Positions 36,265 through 42,917 of a stretch of 64,000 nt of DNA are shown one piece after another; position 1 is the stretch's first letter; every line of letters begins with the position of its first letter. Location of the stretch: positions 1-64,000 of the forward strand of contig NZ_JAUHLI010000014.1 in assembly GCF_036325985.1 (NCBI RefSeq), written 5' to 3'. This DNA comes from Alkalimonas cellulosilytica (GTDB lineage Bacteria; Pseudomonadota; Gammaproteobacteria; Enterobacterales; Alteromonadaceae). A program made the position numbers and the translations under genes. The notes below the pieces were generated by a model, which was not told where the DNA came from, searched no databases, and saw nothing but the letters and a program-made list of their open reading frames with translations.

Positions 36265-36777
36265 ATGACCGACGAAGACTGGATGCGGCATGCGATGCTG
36301 CTGGCTGAGCGTGCCGAGCAACAAGGTGAGGTGCCGGTAGGGGCTGTGCTGGTGCAGGATGGACAGATTCTGGGTGAAGGCTGGAATCAGATGATCAGCC
36401 AAAGCGATCCTTCTGCCCATGCCGAAATGCAGGCCGTGCGTGAGGCGGCTACTGCCCTTGGCAATTATCGGCTGCTCGATACCACCCTGTACGTCACGCT
36501 GGAGCCCTGCAGCATGTGCGCTGGCATGCTGGTACATAGCCGTATCAAGCGCCTGGTGTTTGGGGCCAGCGATTACAAGACCGGTGCTGCTGGCTCCGTG
36601 ATGGATTTGGTGCGTCATCCACAGCTCAATCATCAGTTGGAGGTAACTGGCGGTGTGCTGGCAGAAGCGTGCAGCGCCCAGCTATCGGCGTTTTTTCAAA
36701 AAAGAAGGCAGGAAAAAAAAGCAGCCCGGCAGCAGGCTGCGGATCAGGCGTCGCAGCAGGCTGGTGAGCCGGATTGA
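36265..36777 (+). CDS. tadA: tRNA adenosine(34) deaminase
   Basis: Converts A34 to inosine in tRNA-Arg(ACG), and is essential in most bacteria. 170 residues. The zinc and catalytic motifs are HAEMQAVREAA (His and Glu) and PCSMCAGML (two Cys). The C-terminal tail is Lys/Gln/Ala-rich. In E. coli tadA lies close to purL with mltF between them; here the accessory region 36744-43658 separates tadA from purL and no mltF is visible. Confidence 0.95.
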   Translation: MTDEDWMRHAMLLAERAEQQGEVPVGAVLVQDGQILGEGWNQMISQSDPSAHAEMQAVREAATALGNYRLLDTTLYVTLEPCSMCAGMLVHSRIKRLVFGASDYKTGAAGSVMDLVRHPQLNHQLEVTGGVLAEACSAQLSAFFQKRRQEKKAARQQAADQASQQAGEPD

Positions 36778-36920
36778 AGGGCATTGCTTTGTGCCTGGAA
36801 GTTGCGGCGGCGGCGATGCATCTTTAAGGTTTCAATACTGCGGTTGATACGACGACGGGTAGAGCTGACGTTCACAATTCGCCGTTTGCGCAGTTGTACT
36901 GGTTTTTTACGTTTAATCAT
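36744..36920 (-). CDS. Arginine-rich 58-residue small protein (candidate)
   Basis: ATG 36920 is preceded by AAGGAGG at a suitable four-base distance, the strongest Shine-Dalgarno in the area. The product begins MIKRKKPVQLRKRRIVN and continues with STRRRINRSIETL and MHRRRRNF, so roughly a third of its first 40 residues are Arg or Lys. The last 34 bases overlap the end of tadA antisense. It is too short for composition tests and I do not recognise a family. The basic character suggests nucleic-acid or ribosome binding. Confidence 0.5.
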   Translation of the reverse strand: MIKRKKPVQLRKRRIVNVSSTRRRINRSIETLKMHRRRRNFQAQSNALQSGSPACCDA

Positions 36921-37123
36921 AGGGCCTCCTTGGCCTCAAAATTGGGTCTATGTATGTAGTAGTGACTTTACGCTACTTGTACGTTGCAGGGTCACTTATT
37001 GCTGTATAGACAAGATGGCAGTATAACAAGTTCCGTGCTGGTCGGTGGTTGTTTTTTGCAGTTGTCTGTTTGCCCAAGTACAACGCTAGTGCTAACATTT
37101 GTGTGTACAGCAAGGGGCTTACC

Positions 37124-37408
37124 ATGGATACCAGAATTCAATTTCGTGTCGACGAAGAAACAAAGCGCTTGGCGCAACAAATGGCTGAAAGCCAGGGCCG
37201 GACCTTAAGCGATGCTTGTCGTGAACTGACGGAACAGTTGGCAGAGCAACAACGCAAAGCAGTATCGCACGATGCATGGCTCACTGAACAAGTGAATCAG
37301 GCATTCGAGCAGCTCGACGCCGGGCAAGCTGTATTCGTTGAACACGGCATGGCCAAAACCCGCATGGCTGAGCGTAAAGCGAACATCCGTAACCGGGTCC
37401 ACGGATGA
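37124..37408 (+). CDS. RelB/DinJ-family antitoxin
   Basis: 94 residues from ATG 37124. The N-terminal MDTRIQFRVDEETKRLAQQMAESQGRTLSDACREL is a ribbon-helix-helix DNA-binding domain of the RelB/DinJ type. The C-terminal part would wrap the toxin. The stop overlaps the toxin start (ATGA), the usual antitoxin-first arrangement with translational coupling. Probably autoregulates the operon. Confidence 0.82.
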   Translation: MDTRIQFRVDEETKRLAQQMAESQGRTLSDACRELTEQLAEQQRKAVSHDAWLTEQVNQAFEQLDAGQAVFVEHGMAKTRMAERKANIRNRVHG

Positions 37409-37683
37409 TTTTCTGGGAAGAAGCTTCCCTCAATGATCGTGAGAAAATTTTTGAGTTTCTTTACGACTTTAATCCGGTAGCAGCTGAAAAAACGGATGAA
37501 CTCATTGAATCTAAAGTTGAACATTTGCTTGAGCAACCACTGATGGCGGTTCAGCATGACGGCATTTCGGGTAGATTACTGATTATCCAGGAAATCTCCA
37601 TGATCGTTTCCTGTTGGGTTGACGGTTCAAACATTCGTATCATGCGCGTGCTGCATCAAAAACAGCAGTTCCCACCTGGCTAA
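37405..37683 (+). CDS. RelE/ParE-superfamily toxin
   Basis: 92 residues. IFWEEASLNDREKIFEFLYDFNPVAAEKTDELIE matches the ParE/RelE start (helix hairpin), and GRLLIIQEISMIVSCWVDGSNIRIMRVLHQKQQFP is the C-terminal sheet with VLHxxQ as in RelE/ParE toxins. It could be an mRNA interferase or a gyrase inhibitor; sequence alone does not decide. Coupled to the RHH antitoxin upstream. No attC-like element clearly follows it. Confidence 0.8.
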   Translation: MIFWEEASLNDREKIFEFLYDFNPVAAEKTDELIESKVEHLLEQPLMAVQHDGISGRLLIIQEISMIVSCWVDGSNIRIMRVLHQKQQFPPG

Positions 37684-37799
37684 ATGCTGGTTTAAAGCAA
37701 CTGGTGCTGCGCGCTACGGCATATTTGTGCTTGCGTTTTGGCTGGTAAGCTCGAACAAAAAGCCGCGTCAGCGCTAACAATAGGAGTTCCGACAATTCG

Positions 37800-38207
37800 T
37801 TATTCCACAGCTACAGCATAGCCTTTTATCTTCCGCTGAAATCTGGTTTCATCAATGGCAGCGGACTGAACTCCATCGTAGGTTACCTTTCTGGTCGTAA
37901 AGGACACATCGTTTAAGTCCGTTAAGATAACGCCATTAGCTCCAATGGCAGCGGCTTCGGATTTCAGAAGATGAATTAACTGTTCGGTTGTAGCATGATC
38001 AGCCATGGACAAAGAACTCGGGCTTGTAACGGATAAGGCGGCAATTTCAGTGTATTGTCCCGGAGGTACTGGCACTTGGTAAATCGCAACATCTGCAACT
38101 GAAATGGCCTCTCGAACCTCACCGGTTATGCTAATGTTGCTCGAAGGTGCAGAAGCACAGCCAGCAACTAAAGCACCTAACAGTATAGTCATGGATAACT
38201 TGAACAT
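37800..38207 (-). CDS. Small lipoprotein of unknown function
   Basis: 135 residues with a good ribosome site (GGAGAATAACC). The signal MFKLSMTILLGALVAGC ends in a lipobox (VAGC). The mature part has alternating strands and a helix, and GANGVILTDL resembles the small heavy-metal-binding-like/YbjQ-type repeats in periplasmic lipoproteins, but this is weak. It lies in the accessory region between the RelBE-like pair and the NTF2-like gene. Confidence 0.7.
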   Translation of the reverse strand: MFKLSMTILLGALVAGCASAPSSNISITGEVREAISVADVAIYQVPVPPGQYTEIAALSVTSPSSLSMADHATTEQLIHLLKSEAAAIGANGVILTDLNDVSFTTRKVTYDGVQSAAIDETRFQRKIKGYAVAVE

Positions 38208-38666
38208 GGTTATTCTCCGATAGTGGTGAAATCCGGCTCAGTGACTACCTTCTAATGAGCGCACTTATTGTGAGCATGAAGGGCTCACTTACTGTGATTT
38301 TCATGACCAAAAACATATTTGCGAGCACTTTCCACGGCTAAAGTAAAGCATAATAAATCAATTTTTTCAATGAGTTTGAACGGTATTGTTAAATTATTGC
38401 GGGCATCGTTTTGTTGTACTCAAGGCTTGCACAATAGCAGCTGCTGTATAGTGGAGCTATTCGGCAGTGTTATGTTTAATTGGGGCAGATGAAAATTAAC
38501 CCCTTTCTTTTCTGGCCGGCCTGCCAATTTAAAACTCAATAGCAAGTGGTACTAAGCTAAAAGGGGAGTGACCGGAATATATTCTGTAACACTTTTTGAA
38601 ATGTTTTCTTGCAAAGAACAAGCATAATTAACGCCATCATAAACAGCAGCGATTTGGATTACCATC
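38208..38666. other. A+T-rich intergenic region
   Basis: About 460 bases between the divergent lipoprotein and NTF2-like genes. I see no coding frame with a ribosome site, no attC-like fold and no long inverted repeat. It must hold both promoters. Its A+T content is higher than the core regions, consistent with acquired DNA. Confidence 0.5.
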
Positions 38667-39407
38667 ATGAAAATTAAATACTTTTCCGGGCTAATGCTCG
38701 CTCTGGCGCTGATCTCATCCCAGGTGCTGGCCGATTCCCGTCAGTGGGTCGGTACCTGGTATGGTCAGATTGACCTGCCCGACGGCGAAATGCTTATTAT
38801 TGTTGCCCTGAATCCGGAAGAGTCCGGCTGGGACGGAAGCATGGATATTCCGGCTCAGGGTGCGCAAGGCATTCCACTGCAGGCTGTTCAGGTGGACGGT
38901 GACCGTGTTTCTTTCGGCATGGCAGGCGTTCCCGGCGAGCCGCGTTTTAGCGGGCAGCTTCATCAGGGAGACGATGGCAAACCGCAAGTCACCGGCACCT
39001 TTGCACAAAGTGGGCATAACTTTGCATTTAAGCTGGGTCGCGAACCTCTCAGTTTGCCTTATGTGCATACCGCCGAGGAAGCGGCCGCAGTGATCGACGG
39101 GCACCTGGAAGCTTACAATGCCCATGATCTGGACGCTTTCGTCAGCCACTTTCACCCGGAGATTGAAGCCTTTAATTTCCCCGATAAGAAGGTATTTGAG
39201 GGCATTGACGCACTGCGCAGCGGTTTTGCTCAAACCTTTCAGAGCAAGCCCCAGGAAATCGTTCTGAACCGCATCATTGACGGCAATCATGTGATTGATC
39301 AGGTGGAAGTGAGCTTCACCATACAAGGTTCAGAAATGACACAGCGCGGCACAGTGATCTACACCCTCGAAGACCACAAAATCCGACGCATGACCTATAT
39401 GAGATAA
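38667..39407 (+). CDS. Secreted protein with C-terminal NTF2/SnoaL-like domain
   Basis: 246 residues. A signal peptide (MKIKYFSGLMLALALISSQVLA) is followed by a beta-rich N-terminal domain (WVGTWYGQIDLPDGEMLIIVAL...FSGQL...VTGTFAQSGHNFAFKL), lipocalin-like in look. Residues 130-246 carry an NTF2-like fold (YVHTAEEAAAVIDGHLEAYNAHDLDAFVSHFHPEIEAFNFPDKKVFEGIDAL). Such domains bind small molecules or act as light isomerases or hydrolases. No specific function can be given. It is the last plus-strand gene before the cassette array. Confidence 0.7.
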   Translation: MKIKYFSGLMLALALISSQVLADSRQWVGTWYGQIDLPDGEMLIIVALNPEESGWDGSMDIPAQGAQGIPLQAVQVDGDRVSFGMAGVPGEPRFSGQLHQGDDGKPQVTGTFAQSGHNFAFKLGREPLSLPYVHTAEEAAAVIDGHLEAYNAHDLDAFVSHFHPEIEAFNFPDKKVFEGIDALRSGFAQTFQSKPQEIVLNRIIDGNHVIDQVEVSFTIQGSEMTQRGTVIYTLEDHKIRRMTYMR

Positions 39408-39416
39408 GTCTTCTCT

Positions 39417-39482
39417 GCCGCCGCCTGTCGCAGCTATTCACTCAGCAGTTCAAGATGAGTGGGCTCGAGGCGGCGGTTAGTG
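39417..39482 (-). repeat. Possible degenerate attC site after yefM-yoeB
   Basis: GCCGCCGCCT (39417-39426) pairs with AGGCGGCGG (39468-39476). An inner stem CACTCA/TGAGTG lies within the loop. On the minus strand the left end reads ACTAAC, like an attC inverse core, but the expected GTTRRRY at the other end is missing. It may be the decayed distal site of the array or just a terminator-like hairpin. Confidence 0.3.
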
Positions 39483-39566
39483 CGTTGTGTGGTGGCGCTG
39501 AAGTGGCATCCAGTCAATCCATAACCTTCACCTTCGGGATCTGGCCCCGAAGGTTCCTTATAGCTT

Positions 39567-39833
39567 TTACTCATAGTGGGTCCATAGCCGTAGAATTTTG
39601 ACCGCTTTGTCTTCTTCTAGTACCTGGTACACCAATCGATGTTGAATATTTATCCTTCGGGAATATGCTCCCGCCAAGTCACCCACTAGCTTTTCATAGG
39701 GAGGTGGCTTCTGGTAGGGGTCTTGCTCGATGATTTGCAACAACTCTTGAGCTTTACTCTTAAGCCCTGCTGAGGTGAGTTTGCGAGCATCTTTTTGAGC
39801 TTGCTTGGTGTAGTAGAGCCTCCAAGTCACCAA
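39567..39833 (-). CDS. yoeB: YoeB-type mRNA interferase toxin
   Basis: 88 residues. The pattern WRLYYTKQAQKDARKLTSAGLKSKAQELLQIIEQDPYQKPPPYEKLVGDLAGAYSRRINIQHRLVYQVLEE...ILRLWTHYE is the Txe/YoeB family, with the conserved C-terminal HYE containing His and Tyr. YoeB cleaves mRNA at the ribosomal A site when freed from YefM. Its start overlaps the end of the antitoxin gene by seven bases. The pair sits in one cassette of the attC array. Confidence 0.92.
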   Translation of the reverse strand: MVTWRLYYTKQAQKDARKLTSAGLKSKAQELLQIIEQDPYQKPPPYEKLVGDLAGAYSRRINIQHRLVYQVLEEDKAVKILRLWTHYE

Positions 39834-40069
39834 TCAAGCTCCTGATCACACTCGTCGAGTCCAGCACTCATGCCTTCACGGATAGACTCCCTCATGCCTG
39901 GCACAGCCAGCAAGTTGAGCGTTTCGGTTATGGCGTTCCAATCCTCTTCTGCCAGGAGGACAGCATTCCCCCTTTTCCCTGTAATAATAATAGGTTGATG
40001 ACTGGTAGACGCCTCGTCAATCAAGGCATAGAGCTTAGTGCGCGCTTCTGTAGCGTTAAGTGTAGTCAT
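39827..40069 (-). CDS. yefM: YefM/Phd-family antitoxin
   Basis: 80 residues. TLNATEARTKLYALIDEASTSHQPIIITGKRGNAVLLAEEDWNAITETLNLL is the Phd/YefM N-terminal DNA-binding and dimerisation fold. The C-terminal acidic helix neutralises YoeB. A clear ribosome site (GGAGGTGACCT) precedes ATG 40069. Upstream lie two short palindromes with identical cores, the likely operator, just inside the cassette after the attC core site. Confidence 0.92.
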   Translation of the reverse strand: MTTLNATEARTKLYALIDEASTSHQPIIITGKRGNAVLLAEEDWNAITETLNLLAVPGMRESIREGMSAGLDECDQELDW

Positions 40070-40090
40070 AGGTCACCTCCGACCCATAAA

Positions 40091-40110
40091 GCGTACGCCT
40101 ATACGTACGT
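40091..40110 (-). promoter_or_regulatory. Putative YefM-YoeB operator: two CGTACG palindromes
   Basis: GCGTACGC (40091-40098) and ACGTACGT (40103-40110) share the core CGTACG, with centres 12 bases apart. The known E. coli yefM operator has two palindromes with core TGTACA at the same 12-base spacing (recalled). A -35-like TTTACA (minus strand, 40118-40113) would put the palindromes inside the promoter spacer. Confidence 0.6.
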
Positions 40111-40126
40111 TTTGTAAACTGGCAGG

Positions 40127-40217
40127 CTATAACGCTGTGTTAAGCGGTCGTGGGCTGGCCAAACATTAAGAAACACGATGGTCTGTCCCCGCTTTTCGCT
40201 TGAACGCATAGTTAGCT
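40127..40217 (-). repeat. attC-like cassette recombination site
   Basis: On the minus strand it runs AGCTAAC, then TTCAAGCG, a variable centre with further pairing, then CGCTTAAC and GCGTTATAG. The inverse core (AAC) and core (GTT) ends pair. The L boxes TTCAAGCG and CGCTTAA pair with an unpaired base. This follows the classical attC plan (TAAC-n-TTCAAGC...GCTTAA-n-GCGTTA). It separates the cassette with gene 40236-40784 from the yefM-yoeB cassette. Confidence 0.68.
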
Positions 40218-40235
40218 TTTATTGCCCGCTAAACC

Positions 40236-40784
40236 TCAACAATTTAGTGGAACAACGCCGACATGTCTTTGCCGGGAATACGTCACGAGGGAGGAAGGAA
40301 TGACCTGGCTGCCGACAACGATTTCTGGGAGCTCAAGGACACCGGAGGCAACCTCGGCCGGAATACCCAACAGCTGAAATCTATGAACAAAACTACCCTT
40401 CGACTGCGAATGATATGAGAAGCCCGCAGCCTTTGAACTACCTAGGCTAACCAGCCGGATTTGGATCGGACCACGCTCGGACTTCGGATGCATCATCGCG
40501 CCCAACTCAGCAATTGTTACCTGAGCATCCGTATCGACGAATACGGCCAACTCTGGCTCTCGCCGGGTAAACGGGCCGGGATCGAGCGTGAGAGCAACGG
40601 TAACCTGCCCGTGAGGGAATACCGCGGTGACTGGCGCACCCGTTCCACATACCTCGCGCTCATGAACTTTCGCATTGATATGCAAGTAGGATCGCGAGTA
40701 CGGAACGCATGCCGACAGAATACCCGCACAAGCAAATGCGAGCGACAATGCCTGAAGCAAAGCGACAATGGAGCGTGATCGCAC
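40236..40784 (-). CDS. Cassette-encoded lipoprotein-like protein of unknown function
   Basis: 182 residues from GTG 40784, with GGGGG eight bases upstream. A hydrophobic signal (IVALLQALSLAFACAGILSAC) ends in a lipobox (LSAC). The mature part is rich in strands, with a C-terminal Cys that could pair with a Cys near residue 46. I recognise no family. The gene is the single occupant of an integron-type cassette: an attC-like site follows it, and its 5' flank abuts the IS element inserted in the preceding attC core. Confidence 0.62.
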   Translation of the reverse strand: MRSRSIVALLQALSLAFACAGILSACVPYSRSYLHINAKVHEREVCGTGAPVTAVFPHGQVTVALTLDPGPFTRREPELAVFVDTDAQVTIAELGAMMHPKSERGPIQIRLVSLGSSKAAGFSYHSQSKGSFVHRFQLLGIPAEVASGVLELPEIVVGSQVIPSSLVTYSRQRHVGVVPLNC

Positions 40785-40829
40785 TGAGACCCCCTAATGA
40801 AAGCTAGACATAATGACTCCCCACAAGGT

Positions 40830-40908
40830 GCTGACCTCCGAGTTCGTGGGTTAGCTTCGCAGCCAGAGCCATACTGTATTTGCTGAGAATACAATACTGG
40901 AGGTCAGC
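40830..40908 (+). promoter_or_regulatory. Inverted repeat covering the transposase ribosome binding site
   Basis: GCTGACCTCC (40830-40839) is perfectly complementary to GGAGGTCAGC (40899-40908). The latter holds the Shine-Dalgarno GGAGG and abuts the ATG at 40909. Any transcript starting upstream of 40830 could hide the ribosome site, limiting transposase translation from readthrough RNA. A smaller repeat TGTATT/AATACA lies in the loop. Confidence 0.6.
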
Positions 40909-42063
40909 ATGATTAACAATAGCATAACCTTTATTGGTCTGGACACGCATAAAGATTTTTTCGAAGTCGCCTACATTGAAGACAGCCGTGAGGCCAAACC
41001 AATCAGCCTTGGCCGCATTGGTGGTACCAAGCCCGCCCTGCAAAAGCTGGTTCGCCAATTTGAATCGAAGCATCCAGGGAAAACACTGCACTTTGTTTAT
41101 GAAGCTGGCCCTTGTGGTTACTGGATTTATCGTTACCTTACCAGCCTTGGCCATTGCTGCTATGTTGTCGCTCCTTCCCTTATCCCCAAAAAAGCCGGTG
41201 AGCGTGTCAAAACCGATAAGCGCGATGCGGTAAAACTGGCACTATTGTTGCGCTCTGGGGATATGGACCCTATTTATGTCCCTGAGCCGGAAGACGAAGC
41301 TGTGCGCGATTTATCCCGTGCCCGTGAAACCGCCATGAAGGACTTAAAGGATGCCAAGTATCAGCTCAAAGCCCTGCTGCTTCGCAACAACATTCGCTGC
41401 AGCATCCAGGACAACTGGTCAGCAAAGCATTTACGCTGGCTTACTGAGCTGATACTACCGCACCCAGCCCAGCAAATTGTGCTGCAAGAAGCGATACAAA
41501 CCATTACCGAGCGTATCCGCCGTTTAGAGCTGCTGGATAACGAACTCAGCTATCATGTCAAAAACTGGCGCTATTATCCTGTGGTCAAAGCCATTCAGGC
41601 CATGCGCGGTGTGCGCTTACTGGTCGCAGTTGGAGTGATTGCCGAGCTGGGTGATTTATCCCGTTTCAACCACCCCAGAAAGCTGATGAGCTATCTGGGG
41701 CTGGTTCCCTCGGAACACTCCAGCGGGGGTAAACGACGCCAAGGCGGCATTACCCGAACGGGCAATACCCGCGCCAGGCGTTTGCTGGTCGAAGGAGCGC
41801 ATACCTACCGCTATGCCGCCAAGGTATCCACCGAGCTGCAAAAGCGTCAGGAAAGTCTTAGCAAAGAAGTTATTGATATCGCCTGGCAGGCCCAGCTTCG
41901 GCTGTGCAGGCGTTACCAGCGACTGATGAAGCGCGGTAAACACTACAACCTGGTAGTGACCGCCATTGCCAGAGAAATGATAGCCTACATCTGGGCTATC
42001 TCGCGTGAAGTGGTGCTGTCACCGGTGAACCCGGCAAAGCGGTTATCCAGGGTGCCAGCATGA
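40909..42063 (+). CDS. IS110-family transposase (DEDD recombinase)
   Basis: 384 residues, apparently intact. The N-terminal RuvC-like DEDD domain is visible: FIGLDTHKDFFEVA (Asp), HFVYEAGPCGYWIYR (Glu) and TDKRDAVKLALLLR (two Asp). The C-terminal Transposase_20 domain contains the helix-hairpin-helix-like AMRGVRLLVAVGVIAELGDLSRF, YLGLVPSEHSSGGKRRQGGITRTGN with the conserved Ser, and RRLLVEGAHTYR. These enzymes use an element-encoded guide RNA to pair donor and target. GGAGG precedes the start but can be sequestered. Confidence 0.95.
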   Translation: MINNSITFIGLDTHKDFFEVAYIEDSREAKPISLGRIGGTKPALQKLVRQFESKHPGKTLHFVYEAGPCGYWIYRYLTSLGHCCYVVAPSLIPKKAGERVKTDKRDAVKLALLLRSGDMDPIYVPEPEDEAVRDLSRARETAMKDLKDAKYQLKALLLRNNIRCSIQDNWSAKHLRWLTELILPHPAQQIVLQEAIQTITERIRRLELLDNELSYHVKNWRYYPVVKAIQAMRGVRLLVAVGVIAELGDLSRFNHPRKLMSYLGLVPSEHSSGGKRRQGGITRTGNTRARRLLVEGAHTYRYAAKVSTELQKRQESLSKEVIDIAWQAQLRLCRRYQRLMKRGKHYNLVVTAIAREMIAYIWAISREVVLSPVNPAKRLSRVPA

Positions 42064-42347
42064 GCAACAGGTTAGAGTTAATGCATTGGATCAAGCATCG
42101 GGTGTGGCACAACCACCGACGGCGTTAGGATGGCAACAGCCTCACGGCTGTTGAACCTCGAACCTAGACTGAAGACAGGTGCCACGGCGGAACAAGTAAG
42201 GTAGGCGTTGTCAGCGAAAGCTGATAATCCACGGATACCAGCATGACAACCGACGAACATTACCAGCTTCATTTGGTGCATTAACTCGCTTTAAACAGCA
42301 AAAAACATGGTTCTTGAATGAGCAGAAATATGCTCAACCTGCTTGAC
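42064..42347 (+). ncRNA. Candidate guide (bridge/seek) RNA region of the IS element
   Basis: 284 bases between the transposase stop and the right inverted repeat, with no credible gene. Hairpins: CAACAGCC/GGCTGTTG with a TCAC loop (42134-42153) and a GTCAGC-GAAA-GCTGA stem around 42210-42225. The stretch contains GGCGTTAG (42121-42128), identical to the end of the attC target (GGCGTTAG), and CTAGAC (42164-42169), identical to the left junction. IS1111 elements carry their guide RNA in this position. The RNA ends and loop roles are inferred. Confidence 0.5.
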
Positions 42348-42362
42348 GTGGGGAGTCATACC

Positions 42363-42442
42363 AACGCCCCAAGCAGGGGATTTTATGAGTGTCTTGGCCA
42401 AAGGCCAACGAGTAAAATTCCCGCTGACTTGGCTTGTTAGAG
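42363..42442 (-). repeat. attC-like site interrupted at its core by the IS
   Basis: On the plus strand it begins AACGCCCCAAGCAGGG and ends CCCGCTGACTTGGCTTGTTAG; both ends are nearly the same as those of the site at 42918-43016. The arms pair with unpaired bases, and the centre has TTGGCC/GGCCAA. On the minus strand it follows gene 42437-42901, whose stop codon TAA is part of the inverse core. The core GTT is at the IS boundary. Confidence 0.78.
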
Positions 42443-42901
42443 ATACAAATTGTGGGAATAGCCACACTGATTTTCTGACTCTGTTTTATTTTTAGATCCA
42501 CTGACCATGAAATCCAATTGAATCGATGTTAAAACCGGTGTCTTATCGCTATTTATTTCTGTTGCCACCCATTTCCAGTGAGTTAGTGCGGCTGCAGCAT
42601 GCTCATCAAATACGCCTTCAGGGTATGATTTTTTAACTTTATATCCACCTAACCTGCCATCACTGTTGATACCTACAATCAAATCAACACAACCCGATAA
42701 ACCTTTTCTAGCCGCGTCTATTGGGTATTTAGGCTCTTGCCTTTTTTCTACCACCCAATACTCTTTAATCAATTCTTTTTTATCGTCTGAGGTTAAATCC
42801 ATATATTGTATTGGCTCATCAGTGGCTACTTCGACTTTATCATTTGAAGCACATGCCACTAAGAAAACACTAAAAATCGATAAAGTAATTGCTTTCTTCA
42901 T
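42437..42901 (-). CDS. Cassette-encoded lipoprotein with TonB C-terminal-like domain
   Basis: 154 residues. Lipobox in SVFLVACAS. Residues 50-130 follow the TonB_C pattern (QEPKYPIDAARKGLSGCVDLIVGINSDGRLGGYKVKKSYPEGVFDEHAAAALTHWKW). The N-terminal linker is acidic rather than proline-rich, and the protein is lipid-anchored, so it is unlikely to be a true TonB. Codon use is A+T-rich compared with the core genes. It occupies a cassette between two near-identical attC-like sites. Resembles the core gene at 24972 in domain type. Confidence 0.75.
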   Translation of the reverse strand: MKKAITLSIFSVFLVACASNDKVEVATDEPIQYMDLTSDDKKELIKEYWVVEKRQEPKYPIDAARKGLSGCVDLIVGINSDGRLGGYKVKKSYPEGVFDEHAAAALTHWKWVATEINSDKTPVLTSIQLDFMVSGSKNKTESENQCGYSHNLYL

Positions 42902-42917
42902 TTCTAACTCCTTATAA

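Larger units (their letters stand above)
40807..42362 (+). mobile_element. IS110-family (IS1111-group) insertion sequence in an attC core
   Basis: About 1.56 kb; the outer edges are uncertain by a few bases. Perfect 12-base subterminal inverted repeats are present: ATGACTCCCCAC (40813-40824) and GTGGGGAGTCAT (42348-42359). One intact DEDD transposase is followed by a roughly 300-base non-coding tail. Subterminal repeats plus a downstream non-coding region are the marks of the IS1111 group. No target duplication is seen, as expected. The right flank is the AACGCCCC end of an attC site and the left flank (GAAAGCTA) would complete its GTTAGCT core, so insertion was inside the recombination core. 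Confidence 0.82.

Noticed and set aside
37684..37799. attC-like site after the RelE-type toxin
   Set aside because: There is a CGCTAAC and some pairing (GCGCTACGGC with GCCGCGTCAGCGC), but no matching GTT core at the other end and no L-box plan.
39530..39554. Hairpin ACCTTCGGG/CCCGAAGGT after yoeB as a terminator
   Set aside because: The stem is perfect but no T-tract follows on either strand; it may only be part of the cassette 3' region.
42078..42281. 67-codon minus-strand frame in the non-coding tail of the IS
   Set aside because: No ribosome site, and the sequence is better explained as structured RNA.
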